Assembly: GCF_000001735.4 (NCBI RefSeq)
Contig: NC_003070.9
Span: 28,195,971 to 28,259,970, forward strand
Length of the DNA stretch: 64,000 bases
Direction of reading: 5' to 3'
Source: Arabidopsis thaliana
Lineage: Eukaryota; Streptophyta; Magnoliopsida; Brassicales; Brassicaceae
Shown one piece after another: positions 1-11,800 of the stretch (position 1 is its first letter; every line of letters starts with the position of its first letter). The position numbers and the translations under genes were made by a program. The notes under the pieces are model-generated. The model was given only the letters and a program-made list of their open reading frames with translations. It was not told the DNA's origin and searched no databases.

Positions 1-299
1 CCATTTGTATTTTTTTCTTTAAGTTTCATTTACTGTCTGTTGATCTGTTCTATAGTTCATTCTATTAACATACCATCCTGATAGAGAAATAAATAAGTGG
101 GTTCTAATTTTTAAAATCATGTTACAAGGTTAACAAAATTATAATAATTTATATACTACAGTCTATAAAGAGTGGACTTGATCAATCATTTATGTACTAG
201 TTAGGCAAAATTTGCCGAACCTACCACAAACCAAACTTCCATTCAATATTTAATTAAGCAGGATCGATAAGACTGTTCATTATTAAGGCTAAAGAGTAA
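1..299. other. Upstream region of the off-window RRA paralogue
   Basis: No coding region is supported here. The stretch at about 180-290 resembles the DNA upstream of RRA1 at about 2865-2960. Shared blocks include an ACTAG or ACTAGGTA segment, GGCA(A/G)AATT and AAGCAGGA(T/C)CGAT. I infer that it is the duplicated 5' flank of a second RRA gene (RRA2, from memory) whose coding region lies to the left of the window. Confidence 0.5.
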
Positions 300-460
300 T
301 TAAGTTGAGCTAGACACCATCACAAGTAGGGGAAAGACATGGATTCATACAAACAGGATAAATGCACTTCTTGCAAGTAGATGATGATGTATTTACTACG
401 GTTCCGATGAGATATCTGAGATCAGTCAGATCAACATGCAAAAAACGAGAAAAGCTATCT
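300..460 (-). pseudogene. Fragment of the cysteine-rich (DnaJ-type) gene
   Basis: Read on the minus strand, about 305-360 encodes YPVCMNPCLSPTCDGV followed by a stop. This matches the C-terminal part of exon 1 of the intact gene at 3295-3731 (DPVCINPCLCPTCDGHR). One metal-binding cysteine of the final pair is serine here, and the exon junction is replaced by a stop. No open frame carries the N-terminal membrane segment or the other CxxC pairs. The order RRA gene, 5' flank, cysteine-rich gene is the same in both copies, so this is best read as the decayed partner left by the tandem duplication that made the two RRA genes. Confidence 0.65.
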
Positions 461-544
461 CCAAAAATCGCCGTAATGAAACAGTTTTGTAATGGATTTG
501 GATAGCTTCACACTTTTTACAAGTATCGAACTGATGTCAGAGAT

Positions 545-779
545 GCCATCACTTCTTCCAAACCAGCCTTCGTGGGATTGGGCTTCATTGCTTCTTGATA
601 AGCCATATTCTCCCCTTCTTTTCTTTCTTAAGAGACCAACGAAGCTCCTCTTCGGCGGTGGCTGACGGCCTTAAGGAATCAGAGCTTTCGTTTAGCCCTA
701 AAATATAAAAGAGAAGTCGAAGGAAACCCTTAAAAATATAATGTGCTTGTTCGCCCCAATCAATTCCATCTCCCGCCAA
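545..779 (-). pseudogene. Unrecognised small protein gene, apparently frame-broken
   Basis: A minus-strand frame opens with MAGDGIDWGEQAHY at 779 and stops at 585. From about 615 a second frame continues with MAYQEAMKPNPTKAGLEE and ends near 530. The two look like one protein-like sequence split by a single frame change: basic and acidic residues, no low complexity, about 95 residues if joined. I do not recognise the family. It could also be a real 64-residue protein with a chance overlapping frame. About 50 bases next to its start (766-815) resemble a segment inside RRA1 intron 1 (about 2303-2350), so the region has been rearranged. Confidence 0.35.
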
Positions 780-1051
780 GTATTTCTAGATTCGGCTATA
801 GTATTCAAACTTAAATAACAAACATCATCTTATTAGTGAACACTTTCGTCTTCTGTGATCAAGCCCATAACATACTGACAGAGAAAGAGAGAAGTTGTTT
901 AATTTTTCGATCGAAACGAAAAGAAATGGTTCCAATTTTCCTCAACCAACTTCCAAGTTTGACAAAACAAAAAAGCGGTTTAATAACCTAAACATCAGAA
1001 GAAGAAGAAGTTTGGTTCTTTCGATATCTTGCTTAACAAGCATATACTCCT

Positions 1052-2686
1052 CTATGAACCATCACGGAACCTATCAAGCGCATCTTGCTTGCCATTAACG
1101 TAGAACTCCACTGCAGCTTGCATTCTTTCGAGTTTATCTGAATGGTAATTCATATGAATAATCACCGGCTTCAGCTTCTTCATTTCCTCATCCTTTCTCA
1201 CCGTTTTGAAGAGGACCCTACTGTTCATGAACTCGTACACATCCATGACTCTCTTGGAAGCGTATAAGCCAGTGTATCCAGGATGCGAAGGGTAAAAGAG
1301 GTGCTGATTGAAAACTGCTTGGTCCCATCCCCCCGACTTAGAGAGTGTATCTGTCACCCGATCTAGTAGCTCGATTGAAGGAAGAGTTGGTCTTAGATAG
1401 AAAAACCCTGAATTGAAAACCCATATCCTGTTTGTGTAGACAGTCCGAGACCGTGTCATGGTTGGGTCATCAAACACATCGTTGAAGCCATAAGCTGTGT
1501 TATTGTCATGACCATCGCTCATGGACTCCACATCAGAGTCTCTGTACAGATGACCAAAAGGGTTCTGCAAGAATACAATGTCCACATCCGATAGAAGAAC
1601 ACCATAACCAAGCTGCAAGAACTCCCTTAAGACGCGGAATTTCAGTCCAGATACATCAGAACTCCTTCTGCTTTTCCCAACCACATCTATCGCGTTATCT
1701 GGATCTCTCTTGTAATATGCGACTTCATTCGATTTACAAAAGCTTTCTAAGGAATCATCCAACGGGACGACCAAGTAGTTTTGAATACCCACTCTCTTTA
1801 CGCTAGCAATCTGCACCTCCAACATTGGTTTCACATTGTTATTTGCAAGAACTACAATGATCTCTTTATTGACAGCTACTTTCTCTAAAAGCTTAGCTAA
1901 TCTGGGGTTAGCAGACTCGTCGGGAGCCACAGTTGGATTAGTTTGCAGACCCGTGACAGTGCCAAAAGGCCCTGCCTTGATCACTTCTTTTTGTTCCGCC
2001 AACCGTACCTTTTCTGTTAGGTCACTGACCTGCTTCCTTAACTCGCCATTCTTTTCGGAGATGATTGCGAATTCTGCTTTGAACATCTTGACCCGTTCAG
2101 GCGATTCACATGAAGCCGATGCAACCTGAAAAAGATAAACAGAGAAAGGATGAAGTTCACCATTTAAACTTTGGTTTTGATGTCCAAATTATCAGTCTTG
2201 AGTAAGATCCACGATGATGATGATTAAACATGTAGTGTTTCTTACTCAAAAATTATGAACCTCAAAACAAACGAACTCAGTAAGAGACTTAAATTCTAAA
2301 ATCCATCTCCCGCCAAATTTGGTTCTAAAATTTACTATAGTATTCAAACTTCATTCATCAACATTTTGACATATATAATCTACAACAAAGAGAACAACAC
2401 CATGTCCAGCATTATAAATCAACTCAAATGCCATAATGGCTAGCTTCCAGAGGACATCTTATAATTCAGAACACAACTCTAGAGCTCTAGACCACAGAAT
2501 TTCAAAAAACAAACCGACTGTACATGATTAGAGTATAAGAACTAAGTTTACCTTTGATGATCTGAAGTTGACGAAATCATTGGGTATCAAAATAGTGCAG
2601 ACGCACCCGATAAAGATTCCAACCAGGACGGCGATCGCAATTCCACATTCGCGGAATGGTTGGACTTTCTCTTTACGAACCGCCAT
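1052..2686 (-). CDS. RRA1: Arabinosyltransferase RRA1 (GT77), reduced residual arabinose family
   Basis: Golgi type II glycosyltransferase. The RRA family adds a beta-arabinofuranose to the arabinose chain on hydroxyproline of extensins (family knowledge). Two exons are read: 2552-2686 (45 codons) and 1052-2125, joined in frame, giving about 402 residues. Residues 1-12 are a short basic cytosolic tail, about 14-33 a membrane anchor, and about 60-90 a coiled-coil-like stem. The catalytic domain follows, with the DVD metal-binding motif at about 225-227 ([13 protein letters not shown]) and [10 protein letters not shown] further on. The start at 2686 is chosen because the anchor follows directly. 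Length and order identify it as RRA1 (At1g75120 from memory). The near-identical RRA2 should lie just left of the window. Confidence 0.93.
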
Positions 2687-3294
2687 TGCCAATTGAAGTT
2701 ATCCGAAAGTAAAAAGAGTAAGATACAGTAACCAAATTAATAAACCCCTTTCTTTCTTCTGTGATCAAATCCTAGTAGTGCAAGTTAATCTTATATAACC
2801 ATTGATTTTGGTTTCAATGTTTTTTAACACGGCTGAAGTTGTTCTTGGTCAAAGGCCATATTAACAATAACATCTAACTAGGTAGAGAGGTTTAGGCAGA
2901 ATTACCGAACTCAGCACAACCATATTTATTACAAAGCAGGACCGATTATTTATTATATTCCCCTCAAATCCACACCATTCAACACTATTAACCTATGATG
3001 CACGCGTCTCACGTACCTGAAACGTGATGGGGGCTGGTACTTCACGGGGACAACAGGGAAACATCCTCTAAACGTTTCATGAAACAGAGGGACGGCAAGC
3101 AAAAAACGTGATGGAGAACGTTTCCCAAACATTTATGAGATATTTTAGGTGTCCCCTTTATAAAAATAGGAAATTTATAAAGGAATAAAAGAGCTTATTC
3201 TAGGGTTTAATATTAGTAAAAGCTGTATACAAAAACCAAACCGTTTTCGAGTTCTCAGAAGCATAAAGATGATCAAATCATAAACCTAAGGAGT
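2687..3294. other. Intergenic region upstream of RRA1
   Basis: No gene is seen. The first 270 bases are the RRA1 5' flank, which resembles bases 180-290. About 3000-3170 contains an unusual GC-richer patch with repeated AACGTGATGG and AACGTTTC words and no coding frame; the copy at the left edge lacks it. Confidence 0.5.
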
Positions 3295-3731
3295 CTACCA
3301 GTACTCCTTTCCTAAGCAGTTGAGACATTTTTGTACCCTGCAATGTTAAAACAAAGTTTCCAAATTTTAGTCTAAAAGAAAATTATTAGATACCATATCC
3401 AAATGTCTTCTCAGAGTTTTGTTCTCTGATTAAGAGTTAAAAGGAGGAAAAAAAACCTGTGACCATCGCAAGTAGGGCAAAGACATGGATTGATACAAAC
3501 GGGATCATACAATGGTGACCATTTAATCGTTGCGTTTCCTTTGCATAATTTGCATATGTAAAACCCTTTTCCACGACACACTCTACAAGCCATTCCGCTT
3601 TTCTTCCGTTTCTCTTCAATTGTATATCGAAATGCTCCTAAAGCTGCTGAAGAAACCGCGGTTATTATCACAAACCCACCAACAGCAACGCCTGCGGTGG
3701 TTCTCAAGAATCGAATCGGTTCTAGTGGCAT
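3295..3731 (-). CDS. Small membrane protein with DnaJ-type cysteine-rich zinc domain
   Basis: Two exons are read, 3457-3731 and 3295-3337, joined AG|G in frame to give 105 residues. After a short N-terminus, residues about 13-34 form one hydrophobic segment, followed by a basic linker. The C-terminal half has four CxxC pairs at about 49/52, 60/63, 85/88 and 96/99, with the CxxCxGKG spacing of the zinc-binding central domain of DnaJ/Hsp40. There is no J domain. Related plant proteins with only this domain act in plastid thiol chemistry or protein assembly. The location is not clear from sequence: the N-terminus is not an obvious transit peptide. The second exon is only 43 bases but supplies the last CxxC pair, which supports the splice. 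A decayed duplicate lies at 300-460. Confidence 0.75.
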
Positions 3732-4102
3732 CTCTTATAGAGTTATTGTCTCTGTGCGGAATTTCGTCGAACACCTTGAGCGCGTATTTCCGTTGATGCT
3801 TATCTTTCCTATCCGACTTTTTCCAATTACAGTATATCTCAGATTACAAGAACAAGAAAAGGGAATTAAAGGGGGAAATGAATCAGTTTGTTTCCCGCCC
3901 AATATATGAACACAAAATCAGTGATTTAGGAGTTGCAGACTCATGAGAGCTGAGAGAGTGGAGGAAGAAGATAACAGGGTTTGATAATATAAAAATAATT
4001 GTTTGCTTTGACCATTTTAGCCTTTTCATTCAAATACCGAACCGAATTACATTAAAACCGGAGAAAACCGGAAACCATAATACCAGCCAATCTTGGTATT
4101 TT

Positions 4103-5941
4103 TTAACTTGATATCCTAGTAAAGAGAAGATGAGCACCATTTTGAGGCTGCAACGTCACAAATAAAACAGGAGCATGAGCATAACTTGGAGACAACCTGA
4201 AACTGTAATACTTCAAGATCGTAGCCAGAACAGTTTTAGCCTCATTCACAGCAAGATTCTGTCCCACACAAGTCCTAGGCCCTAACCCAAACGGTACAAG
4301 CAGAGCTGATTGTTTCTTAGGATCTTCAAACCTACGCGGATTAAACTCCTCTGCGTCGTCTCCCCATGTTTCTTTATCGTGGTGCATCGCGACTACTGAT
4401 AAATAGAGTTGAGTTCCTGCAGGGATGTCAAGGTCTCCTAGCTTAGCTCTTTTAAGAGTGTCACGGTTTAATGTCATTGCTGGAGGGTAGAGCCGGAGAG
4501 TCTCATTGATTATCATACTTAGCTGTTAACAAAAACAAGAAATTGCTAAGAAACAGTGTTTCCTGAAACCATTTTTGAGTGGGGCTTGAGGACTTACAGT
4601 CTTGAGGTCTTGTAAGATGTCTAGAGTAGGAAGCCCGGTTTGTCCGAGAACGCATATGACTTCTTCCCGAGCAATGTTTTGCCATTCTTGGTTCATAGCT
4701 AAGAGGACTAAAACAAACGTCATAAGGTTAGCAGTTGTTTCCTTAGCTGCAAAGTAGAACGTTTTGCATTCATCTGTAACTTCTTCTATCCCAAGCTTCT
4801 CTTCTTGACCATTCTGATTTGTGTAAGGAGACATAAAAGCCTGAAGCAGAGTTCCTGATTTCTCAACAGCTGTTTTATTGTTTTCGATCAGTTTCAAGAT
4901 AGAAACACGGATTTGCTTCTCAATTCTCCATATCTCTCTATTCGTCTTCGAAGGAAAGAATCTAAAACCACCATTCAAAACTCAAAAAGTGAGCAATAAG
5001 GTTCTAGTTCCAAACTTGTTCTCAAAACTAGGAAAATTTCCCATAAGACTTACCTGAATCCTGGGATATAAACGCTCCATCGAACCAGATAAAAAAGACG
5101 CATCATACGCTCCTGCAATTCAAAGATTCCTTTCCCTTCTTCCACGCTGTTCCCAAAAGCTGTTCTTGATAACATTTCTGCAGACAAATTGTGCATCTCT
5201 TTGTGTACCTCTAACTCAATCTCTTCTCCTCCGTTTCTCATATCTTCCCACTTCTCCATCAACATCATAGTACTTGTTACCATTTGTGGCACCCACCTCT
5301 ATAAAAGAAAAAAAGATCTTAGCTTTAGCCACAATCCTATAAAGCACTCCGGATTTGGTAATTTTTAAACTAAACTAGACTGAGATTCCAAATAGCACAA
5401 TGTTGTCTGAATTACAGATCTTAGCTTCTACATTGATGTGTGTTAGTGTTACCTTGAGTTTCTCCATTGTAAAAGCTTGTTTGGCGATTCTTCTATGGAA
5501 AGCCCATTGATCACCTCTAAGACCAGGAAGACCTTGAGCATAAAGCAGCTTAGACAAAGGGTTATGCCCAATTCGGTCAAACGACCCACCCGTCGTCAAA
5601 GCTTCCCGGATTAGTCTTGGATCCGACGTAGCCACCACAGGTTTCGACCCGAACCAGTAGAGGAACGTCTTCCCGTAGACACGTGACCATTCGTGGTAGT
5701 GAGGCGCCACACGGTGGACGAACTCATGAGGATTTCTCCCGGAAGGAATCGGCTTTGACTTCGCCTCCGCCGTTAGCCGGCTAACCTCGCCGGAGTTTCC
5801 ACTGAATATCCGGTAACTAGGACCCGTCACGCTCTGCTTCTTGAAGTGAGATTGGATTCTCCACGGAACCCATATATTACTGTAGATGAATCTGAAGACA
5901 AGGAAGAAAAAGACCAAGACCAAGATGAAGAACACTGCCAT
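4103..5941 (-). CDS. CYP721A1: Cytochrome P450 CYP721A1
   Basis: ER-anchored haem monooxygenase of the CYP72 clan. Four exons are read: 5453-5941, 5054-5298, 4598-4961 and 4103-4522, which close in frame to 505 residues. The start at 5941 ([13 protein letters not shown]) puts the membrane anchor at residues about 3-20; the frame runs on upstream to 6088, but that would bury the anchor. Motifs seen are the I-helix AAKETT at about 316-321, ExxR (ETLR) at about 373-376, and the haem-binding [11 protein letters not shown] at about 443-453 with Cys451 as ligand. All key residues are present. The I-helix has E in place of the usual D, which is common in this clan. CYP72-clan relatives such as CYP734 and CYP72 act on brassinosteroids or gibberellins; the substrate of this one cannot be read from sequence. 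Confidence 0.95.
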
Positions 5942-6195
5942 ATCTTGACGTGTTAACCTCAAGTCTCTCTCTGGTTCAGTTTCATTTATTTGATCTTGAA
6001 TTTTTTTTAATCTGTTCTTAATCTTGAGATTGTGAAAATTACAGTTAAGAAGCATTAAACTAACAATAAGTGACCGGAGAAGAAACAAAGCAACCGGTAA
6101 AAATTTTATTTCTTCGCCGGAGTTTTACACATTAGAAAATTTTCAAGCGTTGACCGGTAAAAAAAGAACATAACGAACTATGAAAAAAAAAGGAA

Positions 6196-8049
6196 CTAAC
6201 TTTCGTCGTCTAAAGCTTTGTTATTACCAAACAAACTCTCTCTTCTTTTACCAAATCCGCCAGAATCAAGACCTGACCCACCACGATACTTCATCTCCTG
6301 TGCGGTTGTTCTGTAGTTAGTAGTTTCCACTGGAGCTCTTGAGCTCGGGTCGTTAGACCCTACTGAACGGTAAGCACCTGTTGCTGCTCCAGGAGGATAC
6401 CGAGATGGCGAAACGTATCTTCTCCGAAGATCCATGTGGTCGTCGTTTCTCCTAGTTGATTCAGAGAATGCGGAACTATTTTGTGCAGTTGTTGTAGAAG
6501 AAGAAGACATTGTCGTGGAGGAGAAAGGATCGTCAGGTCCCCAAGCTGTGAGAGATTCTTTCTTCTTAGAGAAAAAATGCCAAGCGCCGAATAAGAAAAG
6601 TATGAAGAAGAAGACAGGACTGCTCCAAAGCATTGTGTTGAATTCTGCTTTGGAGATTGGAAGCTTTGATTTGTATGTAGCTACGTATCCGTCTCCTAAA
6701 CCCATCACAAGCAGCTTTTCGCGGTCGCTTGCTATTAAAGGAGTTACCTTTTCTAGCTTCTGGTGATCTGTGGTTTTAGTTGATTCTCGATGGCTCAAGA
6801 ACGTTGACCTGATATCTTCTAATGCAGCCGGAAAAAGAAGCCGAGGACCCGTGGTTCGGACGTAGTGTTGAGTCGATACATTGTATACAAAGACTTTCTC
6901 TTGGTTGACTATAAGTAGATAGCCTTTGATGGCTTGTAACGCTACAGGCTCCTCCATTTGTACCTTCTTCTTTGATCTCACTCTACATTTGAAGTTCATA
7001 ATGTCTCCGAGAAGCAACACGTGAATGATTTCGCCTTCGGATGTGAATCCATAAGCTTTAGCCCGTTCGGACGCATCAAAAACATAACTTCTTGCTAGAG
7101 AATGGTTAAGACCTTCACACTCAGATTCCCTGATCTTCATGCTTCTTAAGTCCAATGAACCAGCACCAGTCTCAGTGAGAAACAAAAGCCTCTGCTTCAA
7201 GAACACAAGCGGTCTACTCGTTGGGCTAACAGAGCCATAAACCGTTCTGTTCTCAGTGAAAACCGTAAGCTTTCCGCTAAGATCTGTCGCCAATATATAC
7301 CTAACCCGACCCACATGATGCACTTCCAATAGAGTCACTTGCAAACCATCCTCCGTGCCATCAAACTTGCCAACATTTTCCATCACAGCGGAATTCAAAT
7401 CTTCCCCGATCGAGCCCTCTCGGAGTCTATGCAACAAGATGACTCCGCTTTGGTGTCCCGTCACCACAAAGCTCTCATTCTTATACACAGACATGTAAGA
7501 CACCATTGCCGTGATTGGTGAATCGCAGGTGGTGAAAAACTCAACCAAAACATCGCCATTTCTCAAGAAGACAAAAACCCTACCACTTGAATCTCCAACT
7601 GCGAAATACTTGCTTAAACCTTCGTGATCTCGAAACGGTAACACGTTGATACAAGTCGCTTCAGAGTCTAATTTCACAGCTGATGTGAATTCGAATCTCT
7701 CAGACCAGAAAGGACTATACTTTGTAACGGAAAAAGCCTTAGCTTTCTCTTCGATCTCATCACGAGTGATCTCTTTCTTTACCTTAAACGGAGTTTCAGA
7801 TAACTTAGCGTCTAATCTAGCAACTAGTTCCGTAAGATTCCTAACGAGTTCCTCAAGTCTATGCAATGAAACACCTTGCCTGTCGGATTCACTGCTGGTC
7901 ACTACTCCAGGAGAAGCATCTGAGTTCTCGTACGGAATCGGATCGGACTCGGAAGCGGTGACATCCGAATAAGACGGCGAAAGGAAAAGCAAAATAAGCG
8001 AGACAAAGAAGAAGAAAAATGCGGACTTGCCGTTTTGAGAATCCGCCAT
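6196..8049 (-). CDS. Type I membrane protein with large N-terminal extracytosolic domain
   Basis: Single exon, 617 residues. Residues about 12-28 form a signal peptide (FFFFFVSLILLFLSPSYS). A short coiled-coil-like part (about 60-90) follows, then about 350 residues rich in beta-strand patterns with repeated G.VF/G.I blades such as GDSSGRVFVFLRNGD and GHQSGVILLH. This suggests a beta-propeller of WD or PQQ type (inference). One membrane span lies at about 472-495 (SSPVFFFILFLFGAWHFF). The last 120 residues are Ser/Thr/Arg-rich and probably cytosolic and disordered. I know it only as an uncharacterised plant membrane protein (At1g75140 from memory). The gap to the CYP721A1 start is only about 250 bp, so its 3' UTR must sit close to the P450 promoter. 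Confidence 0.85.
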   Translation of the reverse strand: MADSQNGKSAFFFFFVSLILLFLSPSYSDVTASESDPIPYENSDASPGVVTSSESDRQGVSLHRLEELVRNLTELVARLDAKLSETPFKVKKEITRDEIEEKAKAFSVTKYSPFWSERFEFTSAVKLDSEATCINVLPFRDHEGLSKYFAVGDSSGRVFVFLRNGDVLVEFFTTCDSPITAMVSYMSVYKNESFVVTGHQSGVILLHRLREGSIGEDLNSAVMENVGKFDGTEDGLQVTLLEVHHVGRVRYILATDLSGKLTVFTENRTVYGSVSPTSRPLVFLKQRLLFLTETGAGSLDLRSMKIRESECEGLNHSLARSYVFDASERAKAYGFTSEGEIIHVLLLGDIMNFKCRVRSKKKVQMEEPVALQAIKGYLLIVNQEKVFVYNVSTQHYVRTTGPRLLFPAALEDIRSTFLSHRESTKTTDHQKLEKVTPLIASDREKLLVMGLGDGYVATYKSKLPISKAEFNTMLWSSPVFFFILFLFGAWHFFSKKKESLTAWGPDDPFSSTTMSSSSTTTAQNSSAFSESTRRNDDHMDLRRRYVSPSRYPPGAATGAYRSVGSNDPSSRAPVETTNYRTTAQEMKYRGGSGLDSGGFGKRRESLFGNNKALDDES

Positions 8050-8866
8050 TCAAGATGGTAAGAAAAGAAGCAGAAAGGTCTCCCTTTTATTTTCCTGAAG
8101 TCAATCAGTAACCGCCATTTATGCAGATCTACAGGAGATGGAGAAATTCGGATCTGGAAGGAAGACGATTTATCCGGTCAGAATCTATCTGAGATTTTCT
8201 TTTGTAAGTCAAACAACGTTGAGCTAAGAGTAATAAAATAAAGTTGTCTGATTTGAGATCTTTTTGTGTCCGAAACTCTATAGTCTCTGGTCTTCTTCTT
8301 CAGTCTCAACGAAGCTTAAGGGGAAGAAAGGAGATATATCCTTACGATTTTAATCTTTGGGATGAAAGAAAAGTCACCAGGTTAAGATATTTATTCAGTA
8401 AATTACAACATGTGATAAAAACTGTTTGCTTTAATGGATGTTAGTTGAATGATTCTTGAATAGAATCCTATCCATTATAAAGAAATAGTATAGTGTAGAC
8501 ATTGAATATATAAAACAAAACTTTGAATAGAAAATTCTGATCTCAATCTCTAAGAAAAGATTCGAATGACTAAGACGGACGATCTAATCTCTCGCTAAAG
8601 TCTCTGTAGTTACAGCAACCAACCTATGTACTTGAGAATCGAGACTGAGTCTGATCAGATAAAGGCCAAAACGCGCGGTCCTACGCCGTTTTGGTGGCCA
8701 CATGTTAACAAAAAGGGTCACGATCCAGTGATTCACGTTCATTCACCACACGTGCCGTTGCATTGCAACTGTGCAAGACAAAATCTCTGAATTCATCTCT
8801 TTTCCTGTTAAATATTCCATTTTACTTGGAGAAATGGAGATCTGATTATACAAGAATAACATTCAA
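8050..8866. other. Intergenic region with a G-box
   Basis: No gene is seen between the membrane protein and the Claspin-like gene. A G-box core, CACGTG, lies within CACACGTGCC at about 8747-8756 in a GC-richer patch (8670-8770), a likely transcription factor binding site upstream of the membrane protein. Nothing else stands out. Confidence 0.4.
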
Positions 8867-11800
8867 TTAGAGGAAGAGGGAGTTTACTTGTGGATTTGTC
8901 TTAACTGGTTTCTTATCCAGTTTGAAAGCAGCAAATATAGACTCAGTGTGGTTGCTGCTTATCATTGTCTCGCGTGAATTGAAGGAAGTTTTCTTTGATG
9001 ACATCTTTAGAATCTCGTACAAGGTTGATCGTTGCCTCGTGCTCGTCTCCTTCTCCACCACCGTCGCCTGTAATGTTGTTGATCTCTCTTGTGACTGTGA
9101 GGCAGTGAATTTTGCTGGAGCTCTTTTTGGTCGGCTTTTTTCTTGAATAATCTGCATAGGTTATTAAGAAGGTATTTAAATATGTGTACCAGAAATGTGT
9201 ATGTTTATATAGGGAAGAGCTTTACCGTCTCTGGAACTGAAGGTTCCTCTGCCACTGAATTTGAGCTTTTGCTGTTACTGTCATCGCGTTCGAATATATA
9301 GCCACGTACAACATTTGAACCGCGCTTGCGAGATCCTTCTGATATGGAACTCTTTGTAAGTCTACCCAAGAACGATGACTGCAAAAGATTCACGGCATTA
9401 GTAAAGTTGCAATTCATTGTCCTATTTTTAAGAAGTCTCAAAGTGTGACCTATCTAGTATCTACGAACTTTATTGGTATACGAAAGTAACTGAAGAAGGC
9501 TTATACCTTGGATGCTGCAGGGTTTTTGTTTATTTCCATGAGTGCCCTCTCTTTAAAAGCTGAAAACAATTTAAACAAAATGGTTAGAAGCAATCAGCAA
9601 TGTGTGTATAAACTCAGCTGATGATTACAAATACAGGGAGAAACTTGGGTGGTATCTTACAAGAAGGTTTTGCTTTCTTCTTGATCTCAGGCTTCTTGAT
9701 GTGGCGAAGAATTTCTTCAGAGTTTTCATCCGCAGTGGATGATGAAGACTTGGCCTTTAGCTCCTGTTCCAAACAACAATGATCCATATTAATGGGGCAG
9801 CACAAGCGAAACATCAAACAAGCTTTTCAATCTTTACTATATAGAGAGGTATGGTGGATCAAATGATAAAATATGGAGCAGACAGGGCTATTGAACCGGG
9901 ATCACTTACCATTTTCTTGTACAGTCGCTGTTGCAGAAGCTTCTTTTCCATTTCCTCATCGTCTGATGACACATAAACATCATCTTCATCTGTGAACATT
10001 AAAGGGATCATTTCCTTTATTTTCTTTATGGTCATTCGCATGGAATTTGCATGACTTGGATCTTCTTCATCTTCATCTTCATCTTCATCTTCATTGGCTT
10101 CAGGTTTTTGCACTTCTTCACCATCAGCACCTTCAGGCCTCTCTTCATCATCATCATCAACATCGTCATCTTCATCTTCAGACAATAATGTTTCATCATG
10201 CTGCACACCACGTTTAAGCTTCTGTAAGAGTTTCTCTGTCCCTGCAGCATCTTGTTGCTCGAGCCACTTCTGATGCAGTTCATTACGTCTATCTTTATCA
10301 GTTGGATCTTCCTTAAATTGACTGACAATCATATCCCTGAGATCATCATCGTCTTCATCTTCGTCATCATCCTCATCCTCAAATCGGAGTAAATCATTGT
10401 CACTGTCATCTTCCTCTTCAGCATCCTCATCAATAAATTTTCTAACAGGGTCGCCAGGAGAATCATGGATCTCCGGATCAGAATTTCCCTTTATGTACTC
10501 TGCTTCTTCGGAAGATCTGCAGATGTGGATTAGTTATTGCATGGAAAGCAAAGTATACACAGTATAACTTAACATTACAGAAACAATTGGCTCTTCTGGT
10601 CATATCACAGAACACAAGCTATTCATATACTGAAAGTAACATCTGTCCATAATATTCTTATGAACATGTAAAGACTGCGTTTTGAGAAGCTTGCCAATAT
10701 TAGATAGACGAGCAAATCAAAGTTATAGTCAATTCAGTTTTCGCATGTAACCACATCTAAAGATAGACTCACTTGTCAGGCACAGGAGACAGGTTTAGTT
10801 TGAGGTTCATGGCAACTACCGACGGTGTCATTACTTCTTCCAAAGATCTGCTTGACATCTTCTCAAGAAGTTCATCTCCAGAGTTAATCGTTTGTGGACA
10901 CACGGATGGATCCTAACCAAAAAAGGAAAAAAACTGAGAGAGTCAGCTTGAAACCTGAATTTACAAACTAGCCTTTGAACCACAGCATAAATTTAGCATT
11001 TGTAACGTGGAAACGAAATGAGCCATTCAAATTATCTGCAGATGGGGTTAACATAATGGAAATGTAGGTATATATAGTTACAGGTTTTAATCTTCAAATG
11101 TTTGAACTTTATACTAAGTCTGGACTCTCGAGAAGAATTCAAATATCACAAAACTTTGATTAAGGACCTCAAAATCCAAAACTAAATCAACAAAAACAGA
11201 AAACAACTTCCTATTGTGCAAAGATCTAAAGTATCAACACATGAGTTGGCTCACCTGATGAGTAGGGTTACTTTCAGCTTCTCTTTTAGAGGGACTGTCT
11301 GAGTTCTCCGACGGACCTGCAGAGTCCTCCGAGCAATGCTGTCCTGCAGAATTTTGCTTGCTTGTTAAATTCATATCTTCATTCATCTCTTCAGCTACAA
11401 CATCTTCAAAATCATCCCGGTCGCATATGTCAATAGATTTGGACTTCTTCCTACTAAGGAATCTGCCAACAACACAAATGATAACACACAAACACGGTTA
11501 CTAAGAAAAGAGATTATAAGGGAAAGTAGTAAGGGAATATAGCAAACTCACTGTTTTGAAATCTCTTCTTTTCTTCTGCGAATTTTCTCCAAGACAGATG
11601 AAATCGGCTTTCGGACAAGAGGGGCTGCTTCAAAGGCAGCATCTCTCGTTTCTATCATGAAAAGAAAAACACAAACAATTTTCAGTTCCCTGCAAAACGT
11701 TGAAATGAGCACTGAAGAGTGTTTTGAGAGTATCATACCTCGCAAGAGTCTCTGGTTTTCTGCACGAAGCTGATCAAGATATTCCCTTCTTTCCTACAGA

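Noticed and set aside
5942-6088. N-terminal extension of CYP721A1 to an upstream ATG
   Set aside because: It would bury the membrane anchor 49 residues inside; P450 anchors sit at the N-terminus.
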